Shown here: positions 16,841-25,500 of the stretch, piece by piece
Layout of the letters: each line of letters starts with the position of its first letter
Numbering within the stretch: position 1 is the stretch's first letter
Source: Planctomycetota bacterium
GTDB lineage: Bacteria > Planctomycetota > Phycisphaerae > Sedimentisphaerales > Anaerobacaceae
Direction of reading: 5' to 3'
Assembly: GCA_014384025.1 (NCBI GenBank)
Contig: JACNGQ010000107.1
Location: 1-41,334 of the forward strand
Length of the DNA: 41,334 nt
Translations under genes and position numbers: made by a program
Notes under the pieces: generated by a model
Told to the model about the DNA's origin: nothing
What the model saw: only the letters and a program-made list of their open reading frames with translations
The model's database searches: none

Positions 16841-17674
16841 TTAGGGTCTGTCGCCCATTTTTAATCTTTGTTCGATTTCGCTGATAACGGCGGGCACATC
16901 TGAAATGGATTCGACTACATAATGAGCACCGGTTTTAGCCAGACCATCTGCGGCCTTGTCCACTTTACGTTTCACTTCCTCGGCGGGTAAAGCGGCCAGC
17001 TCCTGAAGATTGAGCCCCACCTCGTTGCCGGTTTTGGCCAGGCCGATAGTCCATGTTCCCGCATTCAGTCCTTCTTCAATGCCCGGTTTGGTATCGTCAA
17101 CTTTGACGACTGCTTGTGGAGGAAAAATGCGCGCTTGCTGCATGTTGCTTATGACCATCCATGGCTCAGGCCGGCCTGCAGGGACGTCGCTGGCACAGGA
17201 ATTGACATCAGGGCTATAGCCTTGTTTTTTTGCCTCACGCAGGTTTATCTCCATGGCTTCAGTGAAATAACCGCTGCTTGAACCTATTTTTATCCCGCGG
17301 CTTTTCAGCTTATTAACAGCTTCGACTGTTCCCGGAATCAGTTCAGTATAATCTGCAATGCAGGCAACCTGCAGCGGAACGAAATCTTTTTCGAACATAT
17401 CCTGCACATCCGCTTCGGTACACTTTTTATTATGCACCTGCTGCCAAAGCATGGCAACCTCATCCTGTTTTGATATTGCTCTTATGTGGTCGAGCTTTTT
17501 AAGACCCATAGGACGACGGGCCTGCTCCATCGTAATCTCCACGCCACGGCGTTTGAAAACCTCAATGAAGACAACCGCAGGGGCATAACAGCCATAATCC
17601 AAAGTTGTTCCCGCCCAATCGAGAATAACCATTTTGACTGGACCTTTATAGGTTCTGTTATATACAAAATCCAT
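16841..17674 (-). CDS. phnX: Phosphonoacetaldehyde hydrolase (phosphonatase)
   Basis: A 277-residue HAD enzyme with the phosphonatase signatures: the nucleophile Asp19 in ILDWAGTTLDYGCYAPAVVF and the Schiff-base Lys60 in RRPMGLKKLDHIRAI, then SSSGYF, CASDVPAGRPEPWM and VKVDDTKPGIEEG. Length and motif order fit PhnX. It cleaves the C-P bond of phosphonoacetaldehyde to acetaldehyde and phosphate in the cytoplasm, second step of 2-aminoethylphosphonate degradation. AAGGAG lies six bases before the ATG. It is co-directional with the PbfA-like gene (54 bases upstream) and the aldehyde dehydrogenase gene (52 bases downstream). Confidence 0.96.
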   Translation of the reverse strand: MDFVYNRTYKGPVKMVILDWAGTTLDYGCYAPAVVFIEVFKRRGVEITMEQARRPMGLKKLDHIRAISKQDEVAMLWQQVHNKKCTEADVQDMFEKDFVPLQVACIADYTELIPGTVEAVNKLKSRGIKIGSSSGYFTEAMEINLREAKKQGYSPDVNSCASDVPAGRPEPWMVISNMQQARIFPPQAVVKVDDTKPGIEEGLNAGTWTIGLAKTGNEVGLNLQELAALPAEEVKRKVDKAADGLAKTGAHYVVESISDVPAVISEIEQRLKMGDRP

Positions 17675-17728
17675 ATCATACTCCTTATCATATTCTTAGT
17701 TACATTTGTTGTTAGTCTATAAGAATAC

Positions 17729-19093
17729 CTATCCTTCAACTTCCTGAAGACATTCATCCAGGATGTTCAAGGCTTTGTCCATTTGTTCTTTAGTAATGGT
17801 TAATGGGGGTGTCAGTGTTATGATACTGCCCATTGTTACCTTAAAGTTAAGCCCTTTGCTTAGTGCGCTGTACATTACCTGCTCAGCTTCTTCAGTTGCC
17901 GGTTCCTTTGTCTTGCGGTCTTTAACCAGCTCCATCCCCATCATCAGCCCGAGACCTCTGACTGCCCCGATTATTTTGTGCTGCTGCATCATTTTGCGCA
18001 TTCGATCCATAGCATAAAGACCCATTTTTTTCGCATTAGCCGTCAGATTGTCTTCTTCGATACATTCGATTGTTGCGAGGGCCGCTGCACAGGCGACGGG
18101 ATTCTTTTCATGGGTATAATGGCCAAGGGCACGATCGGGCATAATGTCTAAATCCTCGCGGGCTATAAGAGCGGCCAATGGAAAAATTCCGCCGCCCAAA
18201 CCTTTGCCGATGACAAGCATATCCGGAACAACGTCGAAGTGCCGGCAGGTAAACATTTTCCCTGTACGGCCGAGACAATGGGGTATTTCATCGAGTATCA
18301 GCAATGCGCCATATTTATCACATGCCGCACGAATTTTTTCCCAGTAACCAATTGGAGGGACAATCGACGTACTTCGTACAGTTTCAGCTATCACGGCCGC
18401 GACATCGCCTTCTTTACTCAAAACATACTCGACATAGTCAGCACATTTGAGATTGCAGTTATCCCCGCATCCCCAAAGGCACCGGTAGCAGTCCGGCGGG
18501 GGGACATGCTCGGTGCCGGGCAGGAGCGGGCCTGCATCTTTGCGAAAGATAGCTTCTCCACTGATAGAGATGGCATCGAGCGAGGCACCATGGAAAGAAT
18601 CCCACATTGAAATCGTCTTAAATTTACCGGTTGCCATCCTTGCCAGTTTCAAAGCCATTCCAATAGCTCCTGTTCCGGCCGGTGCGAAGAGAACCTTGTT
18701 TAATTTTCCGGGAGCCAGTTGGGCAAGCTTTTCGGCAAGTTTTATAGCAGGAATATTGGTATAGCGGCGTGTGCAGAAAGCAAGCTGGTCCATTTGATTC
18801 CTGACAGCTTCAATTACCCGGCGGTTGGCAAATCCGACCTGATGTACGTTGTTGCCGTGGAAGTCCATAATGTCACGGCCCTGAAGATCTTCAAGGTTAA
18901 TGCCTTCACAGCCAGACAGGACGTTCAAACATGGAGTTGAGAGTGACTGATGCAAAAAATACTTAGCATCCAAATCAAGCCAGCGCTGAGTCTCGGCGTT
19001 AATATGCTTTTTAGCCCAGGCCCTGCGACGCGGGGAGATATTCAGGTCACCTTCCGAGAGCATGTTGTCGAGATTTTCTTTTTTAAATTGCAT
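17729..19093 (-). CDS. pbfA: Class III PLP enzyme, probable (R)-1-hydroxy-2-aminoethylphosphonate ammonia-lyase (PbfA-like)
   Basis: A 454-residue fold-type I PLP protein of the class III aminotransferase family. Visible features are APAGTGAIGMALKLAR (138-152, phosphate loop), SFHGASLDA (166-173), the acidic pair in LLILDEIPHCLGRTGK (264-279) and PLP Lys297 in VIGKGLGGG. A Cys-rich segment CYRCLWGCGDNCNLKC (202-217) occupies a loop that is also Cys-rich in relatives. The family includes ordinary transaminases, but PhnW already supplies AEP transamination here. A class III homologue placed between phnW and phnX is the arrangement described for PbfA, which converts (R)-1-hydroxy-2-aminoethylphosphonate to phosphonoacetaldehyde and ammonia. 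The name rests on context and family, not on a diagnostic residue. The first ATG was preferred over a TTG seven codons upstream. Confidence 0.65.
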   Translation of the reverse strand: MQFKKENLDNMLSEGDLNISPRRRAWAKKHINAETQRWLDLDAKYFLHQSLSTPCLNVLSGCEGINLEDLQGRDIMDFHGNNVHQVGFANRRVIEAVRNQMDQLAFCTRRYTNIPAIKLAEKLAQLAPGKLNKVLFAPAGTGAIGMALKLARMATGKFKTISMWDSFHGASLDAISISGEAIFRKDAGPLLPGTEHVPPPDCYRCLWGCGDNCNLKCADYVEYVLSKEGDVAAVIAETVRSTSIVPPIGYWEKIRAACDKYGALLILDEIPHCLGRTGKMFTCRHFDVVPDMLVIGKGLGGGIFPLAALIAREDLDIMPDRALGHYTHEKNPVACAAALATIECIEEDNLTANAKKMGLYAMDRMRKMMQQHKIIGAVRGLGLMMGMELVKDRKTKEPATEEAEQVMYSALSKGLNFKVTMGSIITLTPPLTITKEQMDKALNILDECLQEVEG

Positions 19094-19133
19094 CTTAGTT
19101 TTTAAATGACACAATAGTATTTATGTTAATGCT

Positions 19134-20255
19134 TTACTTAAGTTTAACACCCATCTCGGTGATTGTCTGGTTGATTGCAACCAGCAGGGCTTTGATATCG
19201 GCTTCGGAGATTCGGCCGATATTACCAATCCGGAAGCAATTGGCATCACTGACCTTGCCGGGGTAAATTACATAATCCTTTTGATTCAGACTTTCATAAA
19301 ACTCTTCAAAGGAAAAACTGGGATCATCCGGATACAGAAACGAGGTGATAATATATCCCTGGTTTTCAGGTCTGAGGTATTCTTTAAATCCCATCATGCG
19401 CATACCTTCGATGAGAGTTTCGTAATTTTTACGATAACGCCCGGCCCTACCATTCACACCGCCTTCGGTCTGAATCTCCTCAAGGGCCTGACGAAAAGCC
19501 GCAAGAGTATGAGTAGGTGGGGTAAAACGAAATTGACCGTTCTTTTCAAGGCCCTGATACTGTTCCAGCAGGTTGAAGCTTACACTGCGAGCGTAGCCGG
19601 CAGTTTCTCTGAGCGAGCTGAGTTTGCATAAAATAAATGAAAAACCGGGCACGCCCTCAATGCACTTGTTGGCGGAGGAGACAAGATAATCAATGTTGAA
19701 TTCGTGTAGATTAACAGGCACTGCGCCGAAACTGCTCATAGCATCTACAAAATACCTTGCGTCGGATTTTGCAACAAGAGCCCCGATTTCTTTGATAGGA
19801 TTGATAATTCCTGTGGTCGTTTCGCAATGCACAACTGAGACGCTGGTGATTTTGTTGTCGGACTTTAGCGTATCTTCTATTTCACTAAGGTCCGGTATTG
19901 TGTTTTCGGGATATTCGAGTGTGATGGTATCAATTTTAAGCACTGATGCGATTTTAGCGAGCCGTTTTCCATACGCTCCGTTGATAATTATCAGCAGCTT
20001 ACCATCGGGCGGGACTGTAGAAGAAACGACTGCTTCCAGGCCAAAAGTACCGCTGCCCTGCATAAGAACGGCAGTGTATTCATCCGGCTTAGCTCCACCC
20101 AGTTCAACCAGTTTTTGCCTGATTTCCTGAACAATTGCAATAAATTCAGAATCCCGAGAGCCCAGGTCTCGCAGCATAGCCTGTTTAACGGTCTGACTGG
20201 TAGTCAGAGGTCCGGGAGTAAAGAGGATTTTATCTTTCATTTTTTTTGTTTTCAT
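19134..20255 (-). CDS. phnW: 2-aminoethylphosphonate:pyruvate aminotransferase
   Basis: A 373-residue fold-type I PLP enzyme. It begins ILFTPGPLTTSQTVKQAML, a segment typical of the PhnW/AGT family; GSGTFGLEA (68-76) is the PLP phosphate loop; VHCETTTGIINPI (142-154) and VDAMSSFGAVPVNL (170-183) follow; PLP Lys197 lies in SSANKCIEGVPGFSF. It transfers the amino group of 2-aminoethylphosphonate to pyruvate, giving phosphonoacetaldehyde and alanine. Its ATG overlaps the transporter's TGA by one base (TGATG), so the start at 20255 was preferred to the TTG one codon earlier. The order transporter-phnW-pbfA-like-phnX supports the function strongly. Confidence 0.95.
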   Translation of the reverse strand: MKTKKMKDKILFTPGPLTTSQTVKQAMLRDLGSRDSEFIAIVQEIRQKLVELGGAKPDEYTAVLMQGSGTFGLEAVVSSTVPPDGKLLIIINGAYGKRLAKIASVLKIDTITLEYPENTIPDLSEIEDTLKSDNKITSVSVVHCETTTGIINPIKEIGALVAKSDARYFVDAMSSFGAVPVNLHEFNIDYLVSSANKCIEGVPGFSFILCKLSSLRETAGYARSVSFNLLEQYQGLEKNGQFRFTPPTHTLAAFRQALEEIQTEGGVNGRAGRYRKNYETLIEGMRMMGFKEYLRPENQGYIITSFLYPDDPSFSFEEFYESLNQKDYVIYPGKVSDANCFRIGNIGRISEADIKALLVAINQTITEMGVKLK

Positions 20256-21946
20256 CAAATAGATTCCGAATTATTGTCAGAGACCTGTTTATGAGCTTCG
20301 GGGATCCAGTTCCACTTTATCGCGAGCAGGCTGCCTGCAATAAGGGCTATTGCTACAAAGAAATAGAACAAGCTGTCCCAACCGAATTTTGTTGCTATGT
20401 AAGCGACTATAAAACCCGATACCATCTGTCCGAGTGAGCCGACGCCATTAATTACGCCGGAGGCCAGTCCGGCTGCTTTTGGTGAACATGCGTCAATAGC
20501 CGCGGCGCCCGACATCAAGGCATCCGGGCCATAGGTAAAGAATCCTATCAGAGAAATTCCGATTGCGTTACCAAGGTGGCTCCATGCGGCTAATTGAGGA
20601 TGGAAAAAGCAAGTAATGGCCAGGCCCCACATACCCAGGGCTCCCACAGGCATTCGCCGAGCCTGAAAAAGTTTGTCTGAAACATAACCGGCGGCTATTA
20701 CACCGGCAAAGCCCACGGCTTCAAAAAGAATAGAAGTATAACCCGCCTCTGAAAGGCTGTAGCCGAGATGTTCGACCATATATAAAGGCAGCCAGAAAAA
20801 TATTGCGTATCGCCCCATTTTCGTGAAGAAATACATTAGACTGATAAGCCACACTATGGGGTTTTTCAGAACAACAGCAAGCAGTTCTTTTGATGACAAT
20901 TTTGAATTAATTTTGGGATTCCCGGCGGATTCGCTATCATCGGTATCGTCTTCGGCAATTTCCGGAAGGCCTGCATCTCTGGGTCTGTTACGCGTGAAAG
21001 TGATAAAACACAAAGCTATAAGCGTTAGCACAACGGCGGGAATCCAAAAGCTGCGACGCCATTTCAACTTGAATTTTTGTGGATAGGTCTCTTGCAGCAA
21101 GGTCTTGTTGAAGGAAATACACTTCTTGCCTTTTAGTTCTTTTTTGCGCTGTTCAGGTTTTTTCGCAATCAAATTCTCTATGTTAGCGGTGGTTCTATCT
21201 GATAAGTTGATGCCTTCAAAGCGTTGTTTGTCGTAAAGCCATGGACCCTGGAGTACCGTATTTAATTCTGATACCATTGCCTGAAGCAGCATTTCGGAAA
21301 CAGCTCCTGTACCATCATATGCACTGAGCAATTGTTGGCTTTCGGATGAAAATTGCTCTCCAAGATACTTCGAGAGCGAGTTTTGCTCGTCGCGCAGTTG
21401 AATTGCCAGACCAGACGGGTCTTTCAGGTCGCTCGCTCGCAGCAGTAAAGGGTGTGTTACTATAAATGTTGCAAGGCCCGTTGATACAATTGCGCCAATG
21501 ACATAACAGGTTGCCCACCAGGACAAAACCACTCCCCGTTCTTTTCGCCGAAACCAGGGAGCCATATTCTTGACGGTCCCGGACCAGCCAGTTGATTGCC
21601 CGGTCCCATTGATACACAGCAACATGCCAAACATAAATAATGCCGGGCCAAAGCCCAGAAATACATTCGCAAATATTGATAGAAACAGCCCGATTCCAAC
21701 AATCAGTCGAGGACCATACTTGTCGGATAAAAATCCGTTGTAAAACTGGCCCAGCGCATAAAACAGACTGTAGAAGAACAGGAGCTTCGCGAAAATATCT
21801 TTTGTAAATCCCATGTCTTGAGTAAGCAAAGGCATGGCAATGCTAAAATTCTTACGGCATAAATAAAAACCGCCATAGGTCAGCCACGTTATCGCAAAAA
21901 TCCGGTAACGCCAAAATCGATATTCCCTGGTAAGTGTAATTGCCAT
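20255..21946 (-). CDS. OPA-family MFS transporter (GlpT-like) with large periplasmic insert, probable phosphonate permease
   Basis: A 563-residue MFS protein of the organophosphate:phosphate antiporter family. YLCRKNFSIAMPLL (28-41) carries the substrate Arg31 equivalent to GlpT Arg45, and MGRYAIFFWLPLYM in TM7 carries the second Arg; DKYGPR follows TM2. Typical GlpT is about 450 residues. The surplus is a hydrophilic stretch at about 165-297 between TM5 and TM6, which in MFS topology faces the periplasm. As first gene of the phosphonate operon it probably imports 2-aminoethylphosphonate or a related phosphonate, perhaps in exchange for phosphate (inference); glycerol-3-phosphate is the main alternative. 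The Shine-Dalgarno sequence before the ATG is weak. Confidence 0.87.
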   Translation of the reverse strand: MAITLTREYRFWRYRIFAITWLTYGGFYLCRKNFSIAMPLLTQDMGFTKDIFAKLLFFYSLFYALGQFYNGFLSDKYGPRLIVGIGLFLSIFANVFLGFGPALFMFGMLLCINGTGQSTGWSGTVKNMAPWFRRKERGVVLSWWATCYVIGAIVSTGLATFIVTHPLLLRASDLKDPSGLAIQLRDEQNSLSKYLGEQFSSESQQLLSAYDGTGAVSEMLLQAMVSELNTVLQGPWLYDKQRFEGINLSDRTTANIENLIAKKPEQRKKELKGKKCISFNKTLLQETYPQKFKLKWRRSFWIPAVVLTLIALCFITFTRNRPRDAGLPEIAEDDTDDSESAGNPKINSKLSSKELLAVVLKNPIVWLISLMYFFTKMGRYAIFFWLPLYMVEHLGYSLSEAGYTSILFEAVGFAGVIAAGYVSDKLFQARRMPVGALGMWGLAITCFFHPQLAAWSHLGNAIGISLIGFFTYGPDALMSGAAAIDACSPKAAGLASGVINGVGSLGQMVSGFIVAYIATKFGWDSLFYFFVAIALIAGSLLAIKWNWIPEAHKQVSDNNSESI

Positions 21947-22143
21947 ATCTTCTATCCACTATTAATCAATGTAATGTTGCTTTATACATAACAGGTTTCT
22001 CTAAGTCATTAACTTTGTTATTAGTGAAGCGTATTTGGATTCTTGCGATGAATGCATATTGTTATGAAGATTTTCCTTTTCGAGTCCTTTTCAGTGCTAA
22101 ATAACTGATAATCAAACCGGATTTGCTGTGAGATATCTTTTTT

Positions 22144-22187
22144 ATGGCATATCCTGTTTACAGGTAATACGAATTGTATTATGGCAT
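22144..22187. promoter_or_regulatory. Paired palindromes, possible operator
   Basis: CCTGT-tt-ACAGG (22153-22164) is followed without a gap by TAATAC-gaatt-GTATTA (22165-22181), and the pair is bracketed by direct repeats ATGGCAT at 22144-22150 and 22181-22187. Such a compact symmetric block between two divergent genes could be a regulator binding site for either unit. No regulator gene is adjacent, and palindromes of this size can occur by chance in A/T-rich DNA. Confidence 0.35.
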
Positions 22188-22301
22188 GCTCGAAAGTAAT
22201 GTCAATGAAGAATTGATAGCTGGTGCTGTTTGTTTCAATCTTTGTCTTTGAATTCGAGAAGTCACTGCTTAAAAACTCAATGTATAAAATAAGGATTATC
22301 C

Positions 22302-22331
22302 TTGATGAAAAGGGGTGTAATATGGTATAAA
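22302..22331 (+). promoter_or_regulatory. Candidate sigma70-type promoter for the secreted protein gene
   Basis: TTGATG at 22302-22307 and TATAAA at 22326-22331 are separated by 18 bases. The start point would be near 22338, giving a leader of about 185 bases before the ATG. It is one candidate in an A/T-rich region, and a weaker TTGAAC/GATTAT pair (22383/22406) also exists. Confidence 0.3.
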
Positions 22332-22523
22332 TAGAATTAGTTAAACATGTGCCTGAAACAAAAAAACTCTCGTCCGGCTAAGTTGAACAGATAGCCGTGT
22401 GAGTAGATTATGTATTTTTGAATCGTCGTGACTTTGTGATGGAGGATGAGCATTTCCGATAATCACTATCGGCTTTTTCAATTAAGATTGTTTTCATTTA
22501 CATATTTTTCAAAAGGAGGATTT

Positions 22524-25500
22524 ATGATGTCCAAGAAATTATTCTATTTATCTCATATTATAGTGTTTAGTCTGATTCTGACATGCACAGCCAATGCCGC
22601 TGATCTTGTCGGATGGTGGACATTCGACGGAGATACGCTGGATTCGTCCGGTTTGAATAATGAGGCGACACTTGCCGGTGATCCGGAGTATGTCGAGGGT
22701 TGGCTCGGCCAGGCTGTATTCCTTGACGGGGACGACTATATAACGATGGACGGTGTGGCTGACAATATTCAGGGTAATGACATCACCATGAACGCCTGGG
22801 TCAAGACGGCCGATACGGGCGATTGGTTTTCAATCAATAGCAGTACCGGCGGCAATGTGGCTTTGCTTGCTACTGATAACCAGCGATTGGCGATGTATGA
22901 TAATGGCTACGAAGGCCATTCGACAACTATCGTTACCGATGGCCAGTGGCATATGCTGACTTATGTGCGGCGGGGCAGTACCGGTTACATTTATGTCGAT
23001 GGCGTACAGGAAAATAGTCACCAGGCGGATTTCAGCCTCAGCGCAGACGACCGCTGGTCTCTGGGACAGGAATGGGACGGCGAAGTGCCAAGTGATTTTC
23101 TGACAGGCACTATTGACGAGGTCCGCGTATATAAAGGTGGTCTGACCGATGAAGAGGTGATTGGATTGTTCAACAGTTCCACAACATCAGCGACCGCGTG
23201 GAGGCCACAGCCGGCAAATGGCCAAACGGAGGTCATGACAAATGAAGACCTTACCTGGGCCCCCGGTCTCGATGCGGTTTCTCGTAATGTTTACATTGGA
23301 ATAAATGAGGCCGATGTGGCTGCCGGTACCGGCGGAACGTCTCAAGGCAACCAAACGGCACTAAGCTACGACCCAGGTACGCTTTTGCCGGGAGTTACAT
23401 ATTATTGGCGGATTGACGAGGAAGCATCCGATGGCACGAGCATGCCCGGTGATATCTGGAGCTTTACAACAGTTGAGTTTGTGATTGTGGATGATTTCGA
23501 GGATTACAACGATTATCCACCGGACAGGATATATGATATTTGGAAAGACGGATGGGATGACCCTTCGAACGGTTCTCAGGCAGGTTACACAGATCCTTCT
23601 TTTACTGAGCAAACGATAGTTAAAAGTGGTGTCCAGTCCATGCCGTTTTTCTACGATAACGGCGCCTCTTCCTATTCTGAAGTTGTGCACACATTTGATA
23701 CTTCACAGGACTACACCCTAAACGGACTGATGGGGCTGACTCTTTGGTTTCAGGGCCGGCCGGCCAGCGTCGGCAGTCTTAGTTTTGATGCGGCGACTCA
23801 GACCTATATCATGACCGGCTCCGGGGCGGACATAGGAGGGACGTCTGATGAATTCCACTTTGCATACAAAACTCTCAATGGACCCGGTTCGATTGTGGCT
23901 AAGGTCGAGAGCCTGAGCGACACTCATTCCTGGGCCGAGGCGGGTGTGATGATCCGTAACACGCTGGAGGCGGACTCAATCCATGCGATGGTGGCAGTAA
24001 CACCGTCGGGCAGGGTTGCCTTTCAGTTCAGGTCAACTGTGGCCCAGGATAGTCACAGCACACATACCGGTACCGGTGTGATTACCGGTCCGCATTGGAT
24101 CAAACTAACGCGTTCGGCCAGCAACGTATTCACCGCTGAGCACTCTACCGATGGTGTCAACTGGTCACTTGTACAAAGCAATGATCCGGCAGATCCATCA
24201 AGCTGGAGCATGCCGATGGGCCAGAGTGTTTACGCAGGTCTTGTTGTTTCTGCTCACAATGCCAAAGCGACATGCGAGGCAACGTTTTCTAATGTTACGG
24301 CCGGTTCTCCCGGACCGTTTGTTGAGTCGCAGGACATAGGAATTTCCAGCAATTCTCCTGGCCCGCTATATTTAAGATTACAAGATACGTCCGGCATATC
24401 CGGCACAGTATTTCATGAAAATGGTAGGGAGGCAGTTTTTGCCGATGACTGGCAGTTGTGGGCAATTCCCCTGGAAGAATTCCAGACTGCAGGTGTGGAC
24501 TTAACAGCGATTAAAGAGATTGCCATTGGTGTCGGCGATAAGGACAATCCCCAATCTGGAGGCCTTGGCAGGCTGCTCATTGATGATATTCGACTGGTTC
24601 GCCACATACCAACTACAGGAAGAATCCTGCTATTTGAAGAAGATTTCGAAAGCCTGGTTTTGGGACCTAATGTGGATGAGGCACTTGCCGGCGGTGAAGT
24701 TTGGACAAAGATCCCCCCGGATGGTTGGGCAATTGATGATAGTGGTGTTCCCGGAGCCGGAGATGCGGCCAATGATGGCGTTACTGAGTGGGCCGGATGG
24801 AGTTTCGCGAACAAAACATGGTGGGCGGAAACAGCCGGTGACCAGGATCGCAGCCAATTCGTGTTGGCAAATGGTACGATTGCTGTTGTCGATCCGGATG
24901 AATGGGATGATATGGCCCGTGCCGAGGGTCTGATGAATAGCTTCCTGATTACTCCTGAGATTGATGTATCTGCGATAAAGGCTGGAGCAGGAACATTGCA
25001 GCTCAAATTTGATTCGAGCTGGCGTCCGGAAGACACACAGACTGCGAATGTCACGGTACAATTCGATGGTGGCGATCCCATCGAAGTAATGCGATGGGAA
25101 TCCCAGCCTGGAGCATCCTTTAAGCCCGATGCTACCAGTGAGACCGTTACAGTAAACATCGGCCGGCCATCAGGTGCCAAAAAGATGGTCGTTACATTTG
25201 GTATGCTCGATGCCGGAAACGATTGGTGGTGGGCAATTGACAACGTACAGGTCAGCGGGAATCCGAGAGAAAGAATCGTTGTCCTTGCAGAGGATTTCGA
25301 AGGCCTGGAGCTTGGCCCGAATGTGGATGAGAGTTCCGGTGATGAAGTATGGACTGATACGCCACCTGAAGGTTGGATAATTGATGAAAGTGGTGTGCCT
25401 GGAATCGGTAATCCGGCTACTGACGGTGTAACCGAGTGGGCCGGATGGGCCTTTACCAATAAGGATTGGTGGATCGGCGTAGCTGGTAATCAAAGGCGAG

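Larger units (their letters stand above)
21947..22523. other. Intergenic region between the divergent phosphonate operon and the giant secreted protein gene
   Basis: This 577-base A/T-rich stretch has no credible gene. It must contain the phosphonate operon promoter (minus strand) and that of the secreted protein gene (plus strand). It holds two adjacent palindromes at 22153-22181 flanked by a direct repeat (listed separately) and one reasonable plus-strand promoter candidate. I saw no sequence close to a Pho box. Confidence 0.6.

Noticed and set aside
24413-25459. Minus-strand 348-residue frame inside the giant secreted gene
   Set aside because: Ser/Pro-rich low-complexity translation that repeats with the plus-strand repeats; a shadow of the coding strand.
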